From Xylophilus sp. (GTDB lineage Bacteria > Pseudomonadota > Gammaproteobacteria > Burkholderiales > Burkholderiaceae_C): a stretch of 64,000 bases of DNA. Position numbers and translations under genes: made by a program. Numbering within the stretch: position 1 is the stretch's first letter; each line of letters starts with the position of its first letter. The notes beneath the pieces are model-generated. The model had not been told where the DNA came from. It made no database searches and was given only the letters and a program-made list of their open reading frames with translations. Where the stretch lies: the NCBI GenBank assembly GCA_009914555.1, contig WNDY01000001.1:62001-126000 (forward strand). The letters run 5' to 3'. This document shows, piece after piece, positions 53,307 to 61,474 of the stretch.

Positions 53307-54284
53307 CTAGGAATCGGCGGATTCCGCCCGGGCGATTTCCGGCCCGGCGGACCGCGCGATCGCCTGCCGCAGCCACTGGTGGGCGCGGTTGTGGTGGGAG
53401 CGGCGATGCCAGATCGCATCCACATGGACCGCCGGCAGGTCCAGCGGCAGTTCGCGCCAGACGAGCTGCTGGCCCAGCCCGATCACGTCGAAGAAGTGCC
53501 GCGGCAGCACGGTCAGCAAGTCGGAGCTGGACACCACCCGCCCGGCGGTGAAGAACTGGTTGACCGTCAGCACGATGTGACGCTCCCGGCCGATGGACGT
53601 CAGCGCCTCGTCGATGAAGCCGTAGGGCCGGCCTGAATAGCTCACCAGCAAGTGGCGCGCCGCGCAGAAGCGGTCCACGGTCAGCGGCTCGCTGGCGCAA
53701 GGGTGGCCGCGCCGCATCACGCACACGTAGTGCCCGCTGTAGAGCCGCTGGTGGGCAAAGGCCACCGCCTCGCCGGCTTGGCTGTGGGCCGTGAGGTCCG
53801 ACACCACGGCCGGGAAGTAGCCGATGGCCATGTCGGCCGCCTCGCCGTCGAGCAGACTGCGCGGGTCGCGCGTGCCGAGCGGCAGGGTGCGGATGGTCAC
53901 GCCCGGCGCCTCGGTCTCGATGATGCGCACGAGCCCGGGGATCAGCGAGGAGGCGGTGGCGTCGGCCATGGCCAGCACGAAGCTGGTCTCGGCCTCGGCC
54001 GGGACGAATTCGCCGGGTGCCAGCGACTCCTGCAAATCCTGCAAGGCGTGCCGCACCACCGGCCACAGGGCCAGCGCCCGTGGCGTGGGCTCCAGCCCCC
54101 GGCCGCTGCGGCGCACCAGTTCGTCGCCCAGGGACTCGCGCAGGCGGCGCAGCGCGTTGCTCGCTGCCGGCTGCGTCAGCGACAGGTTGCGTGCCGCGCG
54201 GGTCAGGCTGCGCTCGGCCATGACCTCGTCGAACACGCGCAGCAAGTTCAGGTCCAGGGTGCGGAAGTTGAGCGGCGCGACCAT
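53307..54284 (-). CDS. LysR-family regulator (NodD/NahR branch)
   Basis: Protein of 325 residues. LNFRTLDLNLLRVFDEVMAERSLTRAARNLSLTQPAASNALRRLRE is the DNA-binding domain of the NodD/NahR/LinR type (start L-N-x-x-x-L-D-L-N-L-L). Effector domain covers residues 95-300. It sits between two plus-strand genes that carry the same TTAGGG/CCCTAA-type repeat upstream, one of them in its own promoter region (54285-54416), so it may control both and itself. Ligand unknown. Confidence 0.87.
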   Translation of the reverse strand: MVAPLNFRTLDLNLLRVFDEVMAERSLTRAARNLSLTQPAASNALRRLRESLGDELVRRSGRGLEPTPRALALWPVVRHALQDLQESLAPGEFVPAEAETSFVLAMADATASSLIPGLVRIIETEAPGVTIRTLPLGTRDPRSLLDGEAADMAIGYFPAVVSDLTAHSQAGEAVAFAHQRLYSGHYVCVMRRGHPCASEPLTVDRFCAARHLLVSYSGRPYGFIDEALTSIGRERHIVLTVNQFFTAGRVVSSSDLLTVLPRHFFDVIGLGQQLVWRELPLDLPAVHVDAIWHRRSHHNRAHQWLRQAIARSAGPEIARAESADS

Positions 54285-54350
54285 GGGCTCGACGGTAATT
54301 CATTCGGCTGGTGAATGCACACCATCCAAAAGATAAAGTAGAGGAAACCT

Positions 54351-54364
54351 GGGGTAAACCCTAA
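54351..54364. promoter_or_regulatory. Inverted repeat GGGG-TAAA-CCCTAA in a divergent promoter region
   Basis: Imperfect second copy of the motif at 53060-53075. It is 53 bases before the ATG at 54417 and 67 bases before the start of the LysR gene on the other strand. Spacing to the plus-strand gene matches that of the first copy. Confidence 0.48.
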
Positions 54365-54416
54365 TATTCCACCATCCCCGGCGCAGATCGCCCCGGTATC
54401 GCAAGGAGTCACCGCC

Positions 54417-54845
54417 ATGTCCAGCTTCGTCCATACCTCCTATCCCCTGCAACATCCCGGCGTCGTCCGCTTCGAACAGGCGGGCGCCACGCTGCGTGCC
54501 GGCCTGCGCGGTGGGCGTGGTTCCGCCGCCCTGCTGCTGGCTGCCGTCGTCGCGGCGCTGCTGGTCGTCGCCACGCAAGTGGTGCAGTCCTGGACTGACG
54601 GCCACCTGCTGGCCGCCTGGATCGCCCTGTGGGCCGTGGCATTCGCCGGCCTGGCCCTGCTGGCCGCACCGACCCGCCGCGCGGCCGCCGGCGTGCGCAG
54701 CCGCGTCGCCGCCTGGAAGGAAGCCCGCCGCCAGGCCGAAGCCGACCGCCAGATCTGGGCGCTGGCCCAGACCGACGCCCGCGTGATGGCCGACATCAGC
54801 CGCGCGATGAGCGCCGCCGCCCGCGACCTGGGCCGCATGTACTGA
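54417..54845 (+). CDS. Small inner-membrane protein of unknown function
   Basis: 142 residues, start ATG 54417 with CAAGGAG upstream. Two membrane helices: SAALLLAAVVAALLVVATQVV and LLAAWIALWAVAFAGLALLAA. N-terminal half before them is soluble. After the second helix an Arg/Ala-rich amphipathic helix (VRSRVAAWKEARRQAEADRQ) and a C-terminal stretch end in GRMY. No enzyme motif. Transcript ends at the terminator 54909-54936. Confidence 0.7.
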   Translation: MSSFVHTSYPLQHPGVVRFEQAGATLRAGLRGGRGSAALLLAAVVAALLVVATQVVQSWTDGHLLAAWIALWAVAFAGLALLAAPTRRAAAGVRSRVAAWKEARRQAEADRQIWALAQTDARVMADISRAMSAAARDLGRMY

Positions 54846-54908
54846 TCGGTCGGTTGCGCAGCAGCAGCCCCGCTGGCCGCGCAACCCACGGAGGAACACA
54901 CGCTTCGA

Positions 54909-54936
54909 AGCCGTGGCCGATGCCGCGGCTTTTTTG
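54909..54936 (+). terminator. Rho-independent terminator of the 142-residue protein gene
   Basis: Stem AGCCGTGGC (54909-54917) and GCCGCGGCT (54922-54930), one G-U pair, loop CGAT, then six T. Good stem and T-tract, 64 bases after the stop codon. Confidence 0.8.
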
Positions 54937-54971
54937 TCGCCGGCCCGCCCCGCATTCCATGCTCGCCATGC

Positions 54972-55001
54972 AAAAAGCCACCGGCCTTGCGGCGCGGTGG
55001 C
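54972..55001 (-). terminator. Rho-independent terminator of pckG
   Basis: On the minus strand GCCACC (54996-55001) pairs with GGTGGC (54977-54982), with an inner GC-rich part, followed by five T (54972-54976). It lies 25 bases after the pckG stop, with the plus-strand terminator on its other side. Confidence 0.82.
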
Positions 55002-55025
55002 TTCGTTGCCTTCGGCGCTGCCCGA

Positions 55026-56891
55026 TCAGGCGGCCAGGCGCTGCTCCAGGTTGGCGCGCGTGGCTTCCAGCTCGGCCGGCAGGCCGTGCCTGAGCTGCTC
55101 GAACAGCTCGGTGTGCAGCTTGAGCTCGGCCTGCCAGGCGGCGCGGTCGATGCTGGTCACGGTGTCGAACTGGGCGGCGCTGAAGTCCAGGCCGGTCCAG
55201 TTGATTTCCTGGTAGGCCGGGGTCACGCCGAACAGGTTCTCGCTGCCCTTCGCATCGCCCTCGATGCGGTCGATGATCCACTTGAGCACGCGCATGTTCT
55301 CGCCGTAGCCCGGCCAGACGAACCTGCCGGCCTCGTCCTTGCGGAACCAGTTGGTCGTGTAGATCTTCGGCAGCGCGGCGTCGCCGGCGGCCGAGAGCTT
55401 CTTGCCCAGGTCCAGCCAGTGCTGGAAGTACTCGGCCATGTTGTAGCCGGCAAAGGGCAGCATGGCGAACGGATCCCGGCGCACCACGCCCTGCTGGCCG
55501 AAGGCGGCAGCGGTGGTTTCCGAGCCCATGGTGGCGGCCATGTAGACGCCTTCGGTCCAGGTGCGGGCCTCGGTCACGAGCGGCACGGTGGTGGAGCGGC
55601 GGCCGCCGAAGATGAAGGCGTCGATCTTCACGCCCTTCGGGTCGTCCCAGGCGTCGTCGAGGGCCGGGTTGTTGGTGGCGGCCACGGTGAAGCGGGCGTT
55701 CGGGTGGGCGGCCTTGGCGCCGGTTTCCTTGGCGATCTGGGGCGTCCAGTCCAAGCCCCGCCAGTCGATCAGGTGGTCCGGCAGCGCGCCGGTGTCCTTC
55801 TCGATGCCTTCCCACCAGACGTCGCCGTCGTCGGTCAGCGCGACGTTCGTGAAGATCACGTCGCGGTCGAGGCTGGCCATGCAGTTCGGGTTGGTGTGGT
55901 AGTTCGTGCCGGGGGCCACGCCGAAGTAGCCGGCCTCGGGGTTGATCGCACGCAGCGAGCCGTCGGCCTGGGGCTTGATCCAGGCGATGTCGTCACCGAT
56001 GGTGGTGACCTTCCAGCCGTCGAAGCCGGCGGGCGGCACCAGCATCGAGAAGTTGGTCTTGCCGCAGGCGCTCGGGAAGGCGGCGGCCACATGGTACTTC
56101 CTGCCTTCGGGGTTGGTCACGCCGAGGATGAGCATGTGCTCGGCCAGCCAGCCTTCGGCGCGGCCCATGGTCGAGGCGATGCGCAGCGCGAAGCACTTCT
56201 TGCCCAGCAGCGCGTTGCCGCCGTAGCCCGAGCCGTAGCTCCAGATCTCGCGCGTCTCAGGGTAGTGGACGATGTACTTGGTCTTGCTGCAGGGCCAGGC
56301 CACGTCCTTCTGGCCCGGTTCGAGCGGCGCGCCCACGGTGTGCACGCAGGGCACGAATTCGCCGTCGACGCCGAGCACGTCGTAGACCGCCTTGCCCATG
56401 CGGGTCATGAGCTTCATGTTGACGACCACGTAGGGGCTGTCGGACAGCTCGATGCCGATGTGGGCGATGGGCGAGCCCAGCGGGCCCATCGAGAACGGCA
56501 CGACGTAGAGCGTGCGGCCGCGCATGCTGCCGGCGAACAGCGGCTGCAGCGTCTCGCGCATTTCGGCCGGGGCCTTCCAATTGTTGGTCGGGCCGGCGTC
56601 TTCCTGGCGCTCGGAGCAGATGAAGGTGCGGTCTTCCACGCGGGCGACGTCGCTCGGGTCGGTGCGGGCGAGGAAGCTGTTGGCGCGCTTGGCAGGGTTC
56701 AGGCGCTGGAAGGTGCCGGCGACGACCAGTTCCTCGCAGAGGCGGTCGTATTCCTCGTCGCTGCCGTCGCACCAGTGAATGTCGTCCGGCTGCGTCAGCG
56801 CGACGATGTCGGCGACCCAGGCGATGAGCCTGGGATTCTTGACGTACGAGGGGGTCTTCAGGTTGAGACCCTGGAGGGTGGGGGCGTTCAT
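55026..56891 (-). CDS. pckG: Phosphoenolpyruvate carboxykinase (GTP)
   Basis: Protein of 621 residues, normal for the GTP-type enzyme. [13 protein letters not shown] (residues about 272-284) is the P-loop; [31 protein letters not shown] and [12 protein letters not shown] are family signatures. It converts oxaloacetate to PEP and starts gluconeogenesis, so it lets the cell grow on the organic acids that the catabolic clusters in this window would release. Start at MNAPT with GGAG upstream; longer frame has no family match. Ends in a clear terminator. Confidence 0.95.
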   Translation of the reverse strand: MNAPTLQGLNLKTPSYVKNPRLIAWVADIVALTQPDDIHWCDGSDEEYDRLCEELVVAGTFQRLNPAKRANSFLARTDPSDVARVEDRTFICSERQEDAGPTNNWKAPAEMRETLQPLFAGSMRGRTLYVVPFSMGPLGSPIAHIGIELSDSPYVVVNMKLMTRMGKAVYDVLGVDGEFVPCVHTVGAPLEPGQKDVAWPCSKTKYIVHYPETREIWSYGSGYGGNALLGKKCFALRIASTMGRAEGWLAEHMLILGVTNPEGRKYHVAAAFPSACGKTNFSMLVPPAGFDGWKVTTIGDDIAWIKPQADGSLRAINPEAGYFGVAPGTNYHTNPNCMASLDRDVIFTNVALTDDGDVWWEGIEKDTGALPDHLIDWRGLDWTPQIAKETGAKAAHPNARFTVAATNNPALDDAWDDPKGVKIDAFIFGGRRSTTVPLVTEARTWTEGVYMAATMGSETTAAAFGQQGVVRRDPFAMLPFAGYNMAEYFQHWLDLGKKLSAAGDAALPKIYTTNWFRKDEAGRFVWPGYGENMRVLKWIIDRIEGDAKGSENLFGVTPAYQEINWTGLDFSAAQFDTVTSIDRAAWQAELKLHTELFEQLRHGLPAELEATRANLEQRLAA

Positions 56892-57237
56892 CGGTCGAGG
56901 CTCCATCAAGTTGCTGAATCGTCGCCCCGTCGCCTCCTTCCTGAAGGGGCGCCGGGCACTGACCGGGGGGCCTGCGGAAGCGTGGCGCATGCGCCACGCC
57001 GCTTCCTGCCGTCTCGGAACGGCCGTCCGCGGGCGCAAGGCGGCGGACGATCAGGCCAAGATGACAATTTTATGAAGGGGGCTTTCCGATGTCTCTCCGT
57101 TACACCCCTATTTCATGCAAAAAAAGCATGGGGTTATGCGTCCTCGGCAACTGGGTGCAGCAGGCGCCAACGAAAAAGCCAGCCCGCGCCGCGGGGGCGC
57201 CGGCTGGCTCGGTCTGCCGGGGAGCCCGACGACGGGC
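56892..57237. other. Region of 346 bases without a gene upstream of pckG
   Basis: Contains the pckG leader and promoter. Near 57060-57140 it becomes AT-rich: on the minus strand ACCCCATGC, seven T, then GCATGAAATAGGGGT forms a dyad (ACCCC/GGGGT and ATGC/GCAT), and ATAAAATTG follows further downstream. This is the likely regulatory region of pckG. The left half is GC-rich leader with no feature seen. The right end is the terminator 57173-57208. Confidence 0.45.
57173..57208 (-). terminator. Rho-independent terminator of the 55-residue protein gene
   Basis: Minus-strand stem GCCAGCC (57202-57208 side) / GGCTGGC (57178-57184 side) with GC-rich inner part, followed by five T (57173-57177). Lies 30 bases after the stop of the small gene. 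Confidence 0.75.
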
Positions 57238-57405
57238 TCAGGCCATGTAAATCGCGATGAAGGCGAGCAGGAACATCAGCACGCCGCCGGCGAGCGGCAG
57301 CACGATAGGCATCAGCGGCACGACCGACTCGACGGTGTCGGCCGCCTGTTCCTGCGCGATCTGGGCGCGGACTTCGTCGTTGCTCGGGGGGACGGGATGG
57401 ACCAT
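57238..57405 (-). CDS. Small single-helix membrane protein (55 aa)
   Basis: MVHPVPPSNDEVRAQIAQEQ, then a C-terminal hydrophobic helix VPLMPIVLPLAGGVLMFLLA followed by IAIYMA. Start at 57405 because the longer frame upstream is unlike a protein. Followed by its own terminator, which supports a real transcript. Function unknown; proteins of this length with a Glu-rich N-terminus and one helix are widespread in Comamonadaceae (recollection). Confidence 0.65.
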   Translation of the reverse strand: MVHPVPPSNDEVRAQIAQEQAADTVESVVPLMPIVLPLAGGVLMFLLAFIAIYMA

Positions 57406-57512
57406 GGGTTCCTCATGAGGCCAGCGCGGCCGGGAATGCACGGATTCTAGGTGCAGCCGGGGCGGCGCCGCGCATGGGGCAATGCCCACTTGCCATACAA
57501 GGTGCGGGGCCC

Positions 57513-58712
57513 TCACAGCAAAGCCGCCTCCAGCCCGGCGGCGCGCAGGCGCGCCAGCACCTCGGCCACATGGGCATGGTCGCGGGCCTGGAGCACCAGC
57601 TCGATTTCCACGCTCTGCGCGGCCAGCGCGGTGAAGGCGCGCTGGTGGTGCACCTCCTCGATGTTGGCGCCCGCGTCGGCTACCGTGGCCGTGATGCGCG
57701 CCAGCACGCCCGGCACGTCGCGCGCGCCTACGCGGATGCGCGCCAGCCGGCCCGAGCGCGCCATGCCGCGCTCGATCAGCGCCGCCAGCAGCAGCGGATC
57801 GATGTTGCCGCCCGACAGCACCACGCCCACGCGCTTGCCGCGCAGGCGCTCCGGGTGGCGCAGCAGCGCGGCCAGGCCGACCGCACCGGCGCCTTCGGCC
57901 AGCGTCTTCTCGATCTCCAGCAGCATCAGCACCGCCTGCTCGATGTCGCCCTCGTCCACCAGCAGCCAGTCGTCCACCAGGCGCGTGGCGACCTCCTGCG
58001 CGATCGCGCCGGGCGAGCCCACGGCGATGCCTTCGGCGATCGTGCTGGCGCCCAACGGATGCGCCGTGCCGCGCACTGCATCGACCATCGCGGCGAAGCG
58101 CACGGTCTGCACGCCGATGACCTCGACGCCGGGCCGCAACGCCTTGGCCGCCGTGGCGATGCCCGCGATCAGACCGCCGCCGCCGACCGGCACGAGCAGG
58201 GCGTCCAGACCCGGGACGGCCGAGAGCATTTCCAGCGCGACCGTGCCCTGGCCGGCCGCGATGGCCTCGTCGTCATAGGGATGGACGAAGACGAGGTCCT
58301 GCTGCGCCGCCAGTTCGTAGGCATGGGTCCGCGCCGCGTCGAGCGTGTCGCCGTGCAGCACCACCTCGGCGCCGAAGCCACGCGTGCGCTCCACCTTCAC
58401 GCCGGGCGTGAAGCGCGGCATGACGATTACCGCACGGATGCCCAGGCGCTGCGCGTGGTAGGCCACGCCCTGCGCATGGTTGCCCGCGCTCATCGCAACC
58501 ACGCCGCGCGCGCGTTCGGCCGGCGAAAGCTGCACGAGCTTGTTGCAGGCCCCGCGCTCCTTGAACGAGGCAGTGAACTGGAGGTTTTCGAACTTGAGGA
58601 AGACCTGCGCGCCGGTCACCTGCGACAGCGTGCGCGACTCGACGCAGGGCGTGTCGAGCACCTGGCCGCGCAGGCGGACGGCGGCGGCTTCGATGTCAGG
58701 GAGGGCGAGCAT
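57513..58712 (-). CDS. ilvA: Threonine ammonia-lyase with ACT domain
   Basis: Protein of 399 residues. FTASFKERGACNKLV contains the PLP Lys (K51), VAMSAGNHAQGVAYHA and VPVGGGGLIAGIATA bind cofactor phosphate. An ACT domain covers residues about 330-399 (RIRVGARDVPGVLARITATV). This is the short form of threonine dehydratase (about 400 residues, one ACT), seen as biodegradative TdcB-like or biosynthetic IlvA in different species; serine/threonine deaminase activity is expected. Symbol given for the reaction, not for proof of the biosynthetic role. Alone in its transcript. Confidence 0.88.
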   Translation of the reverse strand: MLALPDIEAAAVRLRGQVLDTPCVESRTLSQVTGAQVFLKFENLQFTASFKERGACNKLVQLSPAERARGVVAMSAGNHAQGVAYHAQRLGIRAVIVMPRFTPGVKVERTRGFGAEVVLHGDTLDAARTHAYELAAQQDLVFVHPYDDEAIAAGQGTVALEMLSAVPGLDALLVPVGGGGLIAGIATAAKALRPGVEVIGVQTVRFAAMVDAVRGTAHPLGASTIAEGIAVGSPGAIAQEVATRLVDDWLLVDEGDIEQAVLMLLEIEKTLAEGAGAVGLAALLRHPERLRGKRVGVVLSGGNIDPLLLAALIERGMARSGRLARIRVGARDVPGVLARITATVADAGANIEEVHHQRAFTALAAQSVEIELVLQARDHAHVAEVLARLRAAGLEAALL

Positions 58713-58780
58713 GGTCCCATTGTGGATCGACGACACCGCCCCTGGTCCGGTCCGGCGGCGCAGCGCAGCCAGGATTTCCT

Positions 58781-59263
58781 CTAGGGCGATGGCGGCCTGC
58801 TCTCGTGATCGTGCCGTCGATACGTCGGCCCTGACCGCCGTCCTGCCGGGCGAGGCGTCCCTGGCACGGGCCGCGCCACGGCTAGGGCAAGCGCCGGTAT
58901 CCTGCCTCGCGCTGGCCGCGCCTTCCAGCCGTTGGCCAGGGCGTGGTCGATGGAGGCGAAGGCTTCGTTGACATAGGTGCCGCTGGCGTCGTGCACCGCT
59001 TCGAGGTGGGTGCCTGCCAGCAGCGCGGCCAGTGCCTGTGCCGCGGTCAGGCTGCCGCGCGCGCCAGATGTCTGCACGCCCGCAACGAGTTCGGGGACGA
59101 AGGTGATCAGCGTATCCGATTCCTGTCCCAGCCGGTTGAGCGCCGCGCCGAGCGGGCCGGCGGGGGTGGCGTAGCTGCGCGCGGCAGGGTCGGAATGACA
59201 GTCATCGGGCGGCGGCGCCACGGGCTCGGGCAAGGCGGACGGACCGAGCAAATGAGAATTCAT
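58781..59263 (-). CDS. Orphan STN-domain protein, or remnant of a TonB receptor
   Basis: 160 residues. Between about residue 31 and 98 the sequence fits the Secretin/TonB short N-terminal (STN) domain: YATPAGPLGAALNRLGQESD, LITFVPELVAGVQTSGARGS, LTAAQALAALLAGTHLEAV. In FecA-type receptors this domain precedes a plug and barrel, which are absent here. There is also no signal peptide, and after the STN part the protein becomes Pro/Arg-rich without known match. Not next to fec or TonB genes. Either a decayed receptor start or a free-standing STN protein. Confidence 0.5.
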   Translation of the reverse strand: MNSHLLGPSALPEPVAPPPDDCHSDPAARSYATPAGPLGAALNRLGQESDTLITFVPELVAGVQTSGARGSLTAAQALAALLAGTHLEAVHDASGTYVNEAFASIDHALANGWKARPARGRIPALALAVARPVPGTPRPAGRRSGPTYRRHDHESRPPSP

Positions 59264-59402
59264 CGGACTCTCTGCGGCCATGCCCGGGCGGCGCTGCCCG
59301 GCGGCGGCCGGATTTCGTAACACGCCGCCCGTCTGCAGCTGCGGGCATGCACGGTACACTTCGCGGATTTTTCGTTCGCTGCAGACCTGCCGCACATCCT
59401 TC

Positions 59403-60161
59403 ATGGCCGTTGCAACCACCGGGCAGTCCCGCGCCAGCTTCGATCTCAAGAGCGCCACGCTGCCGCTGATCGCGGTGGTGCTGCGGACCGCCGACCTCTC
59501 GGACATCGCCGCGTCGCTGGAGCGGCGCCTGGGCGAGACGCCCGACTTCTTCGACTTCGATCCGGTCGTGGTCGACCTCTCCCAGCTCCCGCCCGAGGAG
59601 GCCCATGCGGTCGACTTCGTCGCGCTCGCCGCGCTGCTGCGCAGCCACGGCACGCTGCCGGTGGCCGTGCGCGGCGCGACCGAGGCCCAGCGCGCGGCCG
59701 CCCGCGCCGCCGGCCTCGCCGATGGCAGCGAGGCGGCCGAAACCGCCCCGCGCCCGGCCGAGGTGGTGCGCGAGGTGGAGGTCGTGCGCGAAGTGGTGCG
59801 TGAAATCGAAGTCGAGGTGCCCGTGGCCGGCCCGGGCACGGTCGTGGTCGACAAGCCGCTGCGCTCGGGCCAGCAGGTCTATGCGCGCGGCGCCGACCTG
59901 GTGGTGCTGGCGGCGGTGAACTTCGGCGCCGAGGTGATCGCCGACGGCCACATCCACGTGTATGCGCCGCTGCGCGGCCGCGCCCTGGCCGGCGCGCGCG
60001 GCAACACCGCAGCGCGCATCTTCACCACCTGCCTGGAGCCGCAGCTCGTCTCCATCGCCGGCATCTACCGCACCAGCGAGACGCCGCTGCCGCCCGAGGT
60101 GGCCGGCAAGCCCGCCCAGATCCGACTGGACGGCGAGAAGATCCTCTTCGAAACCCTGTAG
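59403..60161 (+). CDS. minC: Septum site-determining protein MinC
   Basis: Protein of 252 residues. N-terminal domain (FDLKSATLPLIAVVLRTADL) and C-terminal beta-helix domain (KPLRSGQQVYARGADLVVLA, GAEVIADGHIHVYAPLRGRALAG, RIFTTCLEPQLVSIAGIYR) with a charged repeat linker (REVEVVREVVREIEVEVP) between. It blocks FtsZ rings at the poles together with MinD. First gene of minCDE; 31 bases before minD. Confidence 0.93.
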   Translation: MAVATTGQSRASFDLKSATLPLIAVVLRTADLSDIAASLERRLGETPDFFDFDPVVVDLSQLPPEEAHAVDFVALAALLRSHGTLPVAVRGATEAQRAAARAAGLADGSEAAETAPRPAEVVREVEVVREVVREIEVEVPVAGPGTVVVDKPLRSGQQVYARGADLVVLAAVNFGAEVIADGHIHVYAPLRGRALAGARGNTAARIFTTCLEPQLVSIAGIYRTSETPLPPEVAGKPAQIRLDGEKILFETL

Positions 60162-60192
60162 AGCAACACACACACGAAGGACTCGCAACAAC

Positions 60193-61011
60193 ATGGTCAA
60201 GATCGTCGTGGTGACTTCCGGCAAGGGCGGCGTGGGCAAGACCACGACCAGCGCCAGCTTTGCCTCCGGCCTCGCCCTGCGCGGGCACAAGACGGCGGTG
60301 ATCGACTTCGACGTCGGCCTGCGCAACCTCGACCTGATCATGGGCTGCGAGCGCCGCGTGGTCTACGACCTGATCAACGTGATCCAGGGCGAGGCCAACC
60401 TCGGCCAGGCGCTGATCAAGGACAAGCAGGTCGACAACCTGTTCGTGCTCGCGGCCTCGCAGACGCGCGACAAGGACGCGCTGACCAAGGAAGGCGTCGA
60501 GAAGGTGCTCAAGGACCTGGACGCGCAGGGCTTCGACTACATCGTCTGCGACTCCCCCGCGGGCATCGAGACCGGCGCGCTGCTGGCCATGCACTTCGCC
60601 GACGAGGCGCTCGTGGTGACCAACCCCGAGGTGTCGTCGGTGCGTGACTCGGACCGCATCCTCGGCATGCTCAGCAGCAGGACCAAGCGCGCGATCGAGG
60701 GCAAGGAGCCGATCAAGGAGCACCTGCTCATCACGCGCTACAACCCGCACCGCGTGGAGGACGGCCAGATGCTGTCGCTGGAGGACATCCAGGACATCCT
60801 GCGCATTCCGCTGATCGGCGTGGTCCCCGAGTCGGAGGCGGTGCTGCAGGCGTCGAACCAGGGCGTGCCGGCGATCCACTCCACCGGCTCCGACGTGTCG
60901 GAAGCCTACAAGGACGTGATCGCCCGATTCCTCGGCGAAGACCGGCCGCTGCGCTTCGTCGAGGCGGCCAAGCCCGGCTTCTTCAAGCGCATCTTCGGCG
61001 GCGGGAGGTGA
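60193..61011 (+). CDS. minD: Septum site-determining ATPase MinD
   Basis: Protein of 272 residues. [20 protein letters not shown] is the deviant Walker [23 protein letters not shown] and [13 protein letters not shown] are further MinD marks, and the C-terminal amphipathic helix [10 protein letters not shown] binds membrane. MinD recruits MinC and oscillates with MinE. Very well conserved. Confidence 0.97.
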   Translation: MVKIVVVTSGKGGVGKTTTSASFASGLALRGHKTAVIDFDVGLRNLDLIMGCERRVVYDLINVIQGEANLGQALIKDKQVDNLFVLAASQTRDKDALTKEGVEKVLKDLDAQGFDYIVCDSPAGIETGALLAMHFADEALVVTNPEVSSVRDSDRILGMLSSRTKRAIEGKEPIKEHLLITRYNPHRVEDGQMLSLEDIQDILRIPLIGVVPESEAVLQASNQGVPAIHSTGSDVSEAYKDVIARFLGEDRPLRFVEAAKPGFFKRIFGGGR

Positions 61012-61016
61012 GCGCC

Positions 61017-61277
61017 ATGTCGCTGCTGTCGTTCCTGCTCGGGGAGAAGAAGACCGCCAGCGTCGCCAAGGAGCGGCTGCAGATCATCCTGGCCCACGAG
61101 CGCAGCGGGCGCGGCGGAAGCCGGCCGGACTACCTGCCGGAGCTGCAGCGCGAGCTGGTCGCGGTGATCTCGAAGTACGTGGCCATCAGCGCCGACGACA
61201 TCAAGGTCAACCTGGAGCGCCAGGACGACCTCGAGGTGCTCGAAGTGAAGATCGAGCTGCCGGACGTGGTCAAGTAG
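61017..61277 (+). CDS. minE: Cell division topological specificity factor MinE
   Basis: Protein of 86 residues: membrane-targeting start [20 protein letters not shown], then [12 protein letters not shown] (MinD contact helix) and the dimer domain ending [10 protein letters not shown]. It drives MinD off the membrane. Start ATG 61017; a GTG at 61008 that overlaps the minD stop is possible but less likely because of the conserved N-terminus. Last gene of the operon. Confidence 0.96.
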   Translation: MSLLSFLLGEKKTASVAKERLQIILAHERSGRGGSRPDYLPELQRELVAVISKYVAISADDIKVNLERQDDLEVLEVKIELPDVVK

Positions 61278-61283
61278 ACGCCT

Positions 61284-61392
61284 CATATACCCCCCTGTCT
61301 ATAGGTCCACAGCGCGCATCATTCGCAGGTTGCGGGCCAATACGCCCAGGGGGTATTGCATTTTTTTGGAATACCCCGTGCGGGATATTTCA
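61284..61392. repeat. Dispersed GGGGTATT/AATACCCC palindromic patch after minE
   Basis: CATATACCCCCC (61284-61295), then the perfect inverted repeat GGGGTATT (61350-61357) and AATACCCC (61370-61377) with a 12-base, T-rich spacer, and GATATTTC. Could fold into a hairpin with a poor T-tract inside the loop, so it is not a normal terminator. Between minE and the amidase gene. Confidence 0.48.
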
Positions 61393-61474
61393 TTCGATCT
61401 GCGGCGGTCCTCCCTCGATACTTGCGCCGCCGTCCGGCAGAGGCGGCGCAGAACCACCATCGAGGAGCAGCAAC

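Noticed and set aside
61300-61390. Terminator for minCDE in the T-rich stretch at 61360
   Set aside because: The T run lies in the loop of the GGGGTATT/AATACCCC repeat and not after the stem, so it is not a Rho-independent terminator.
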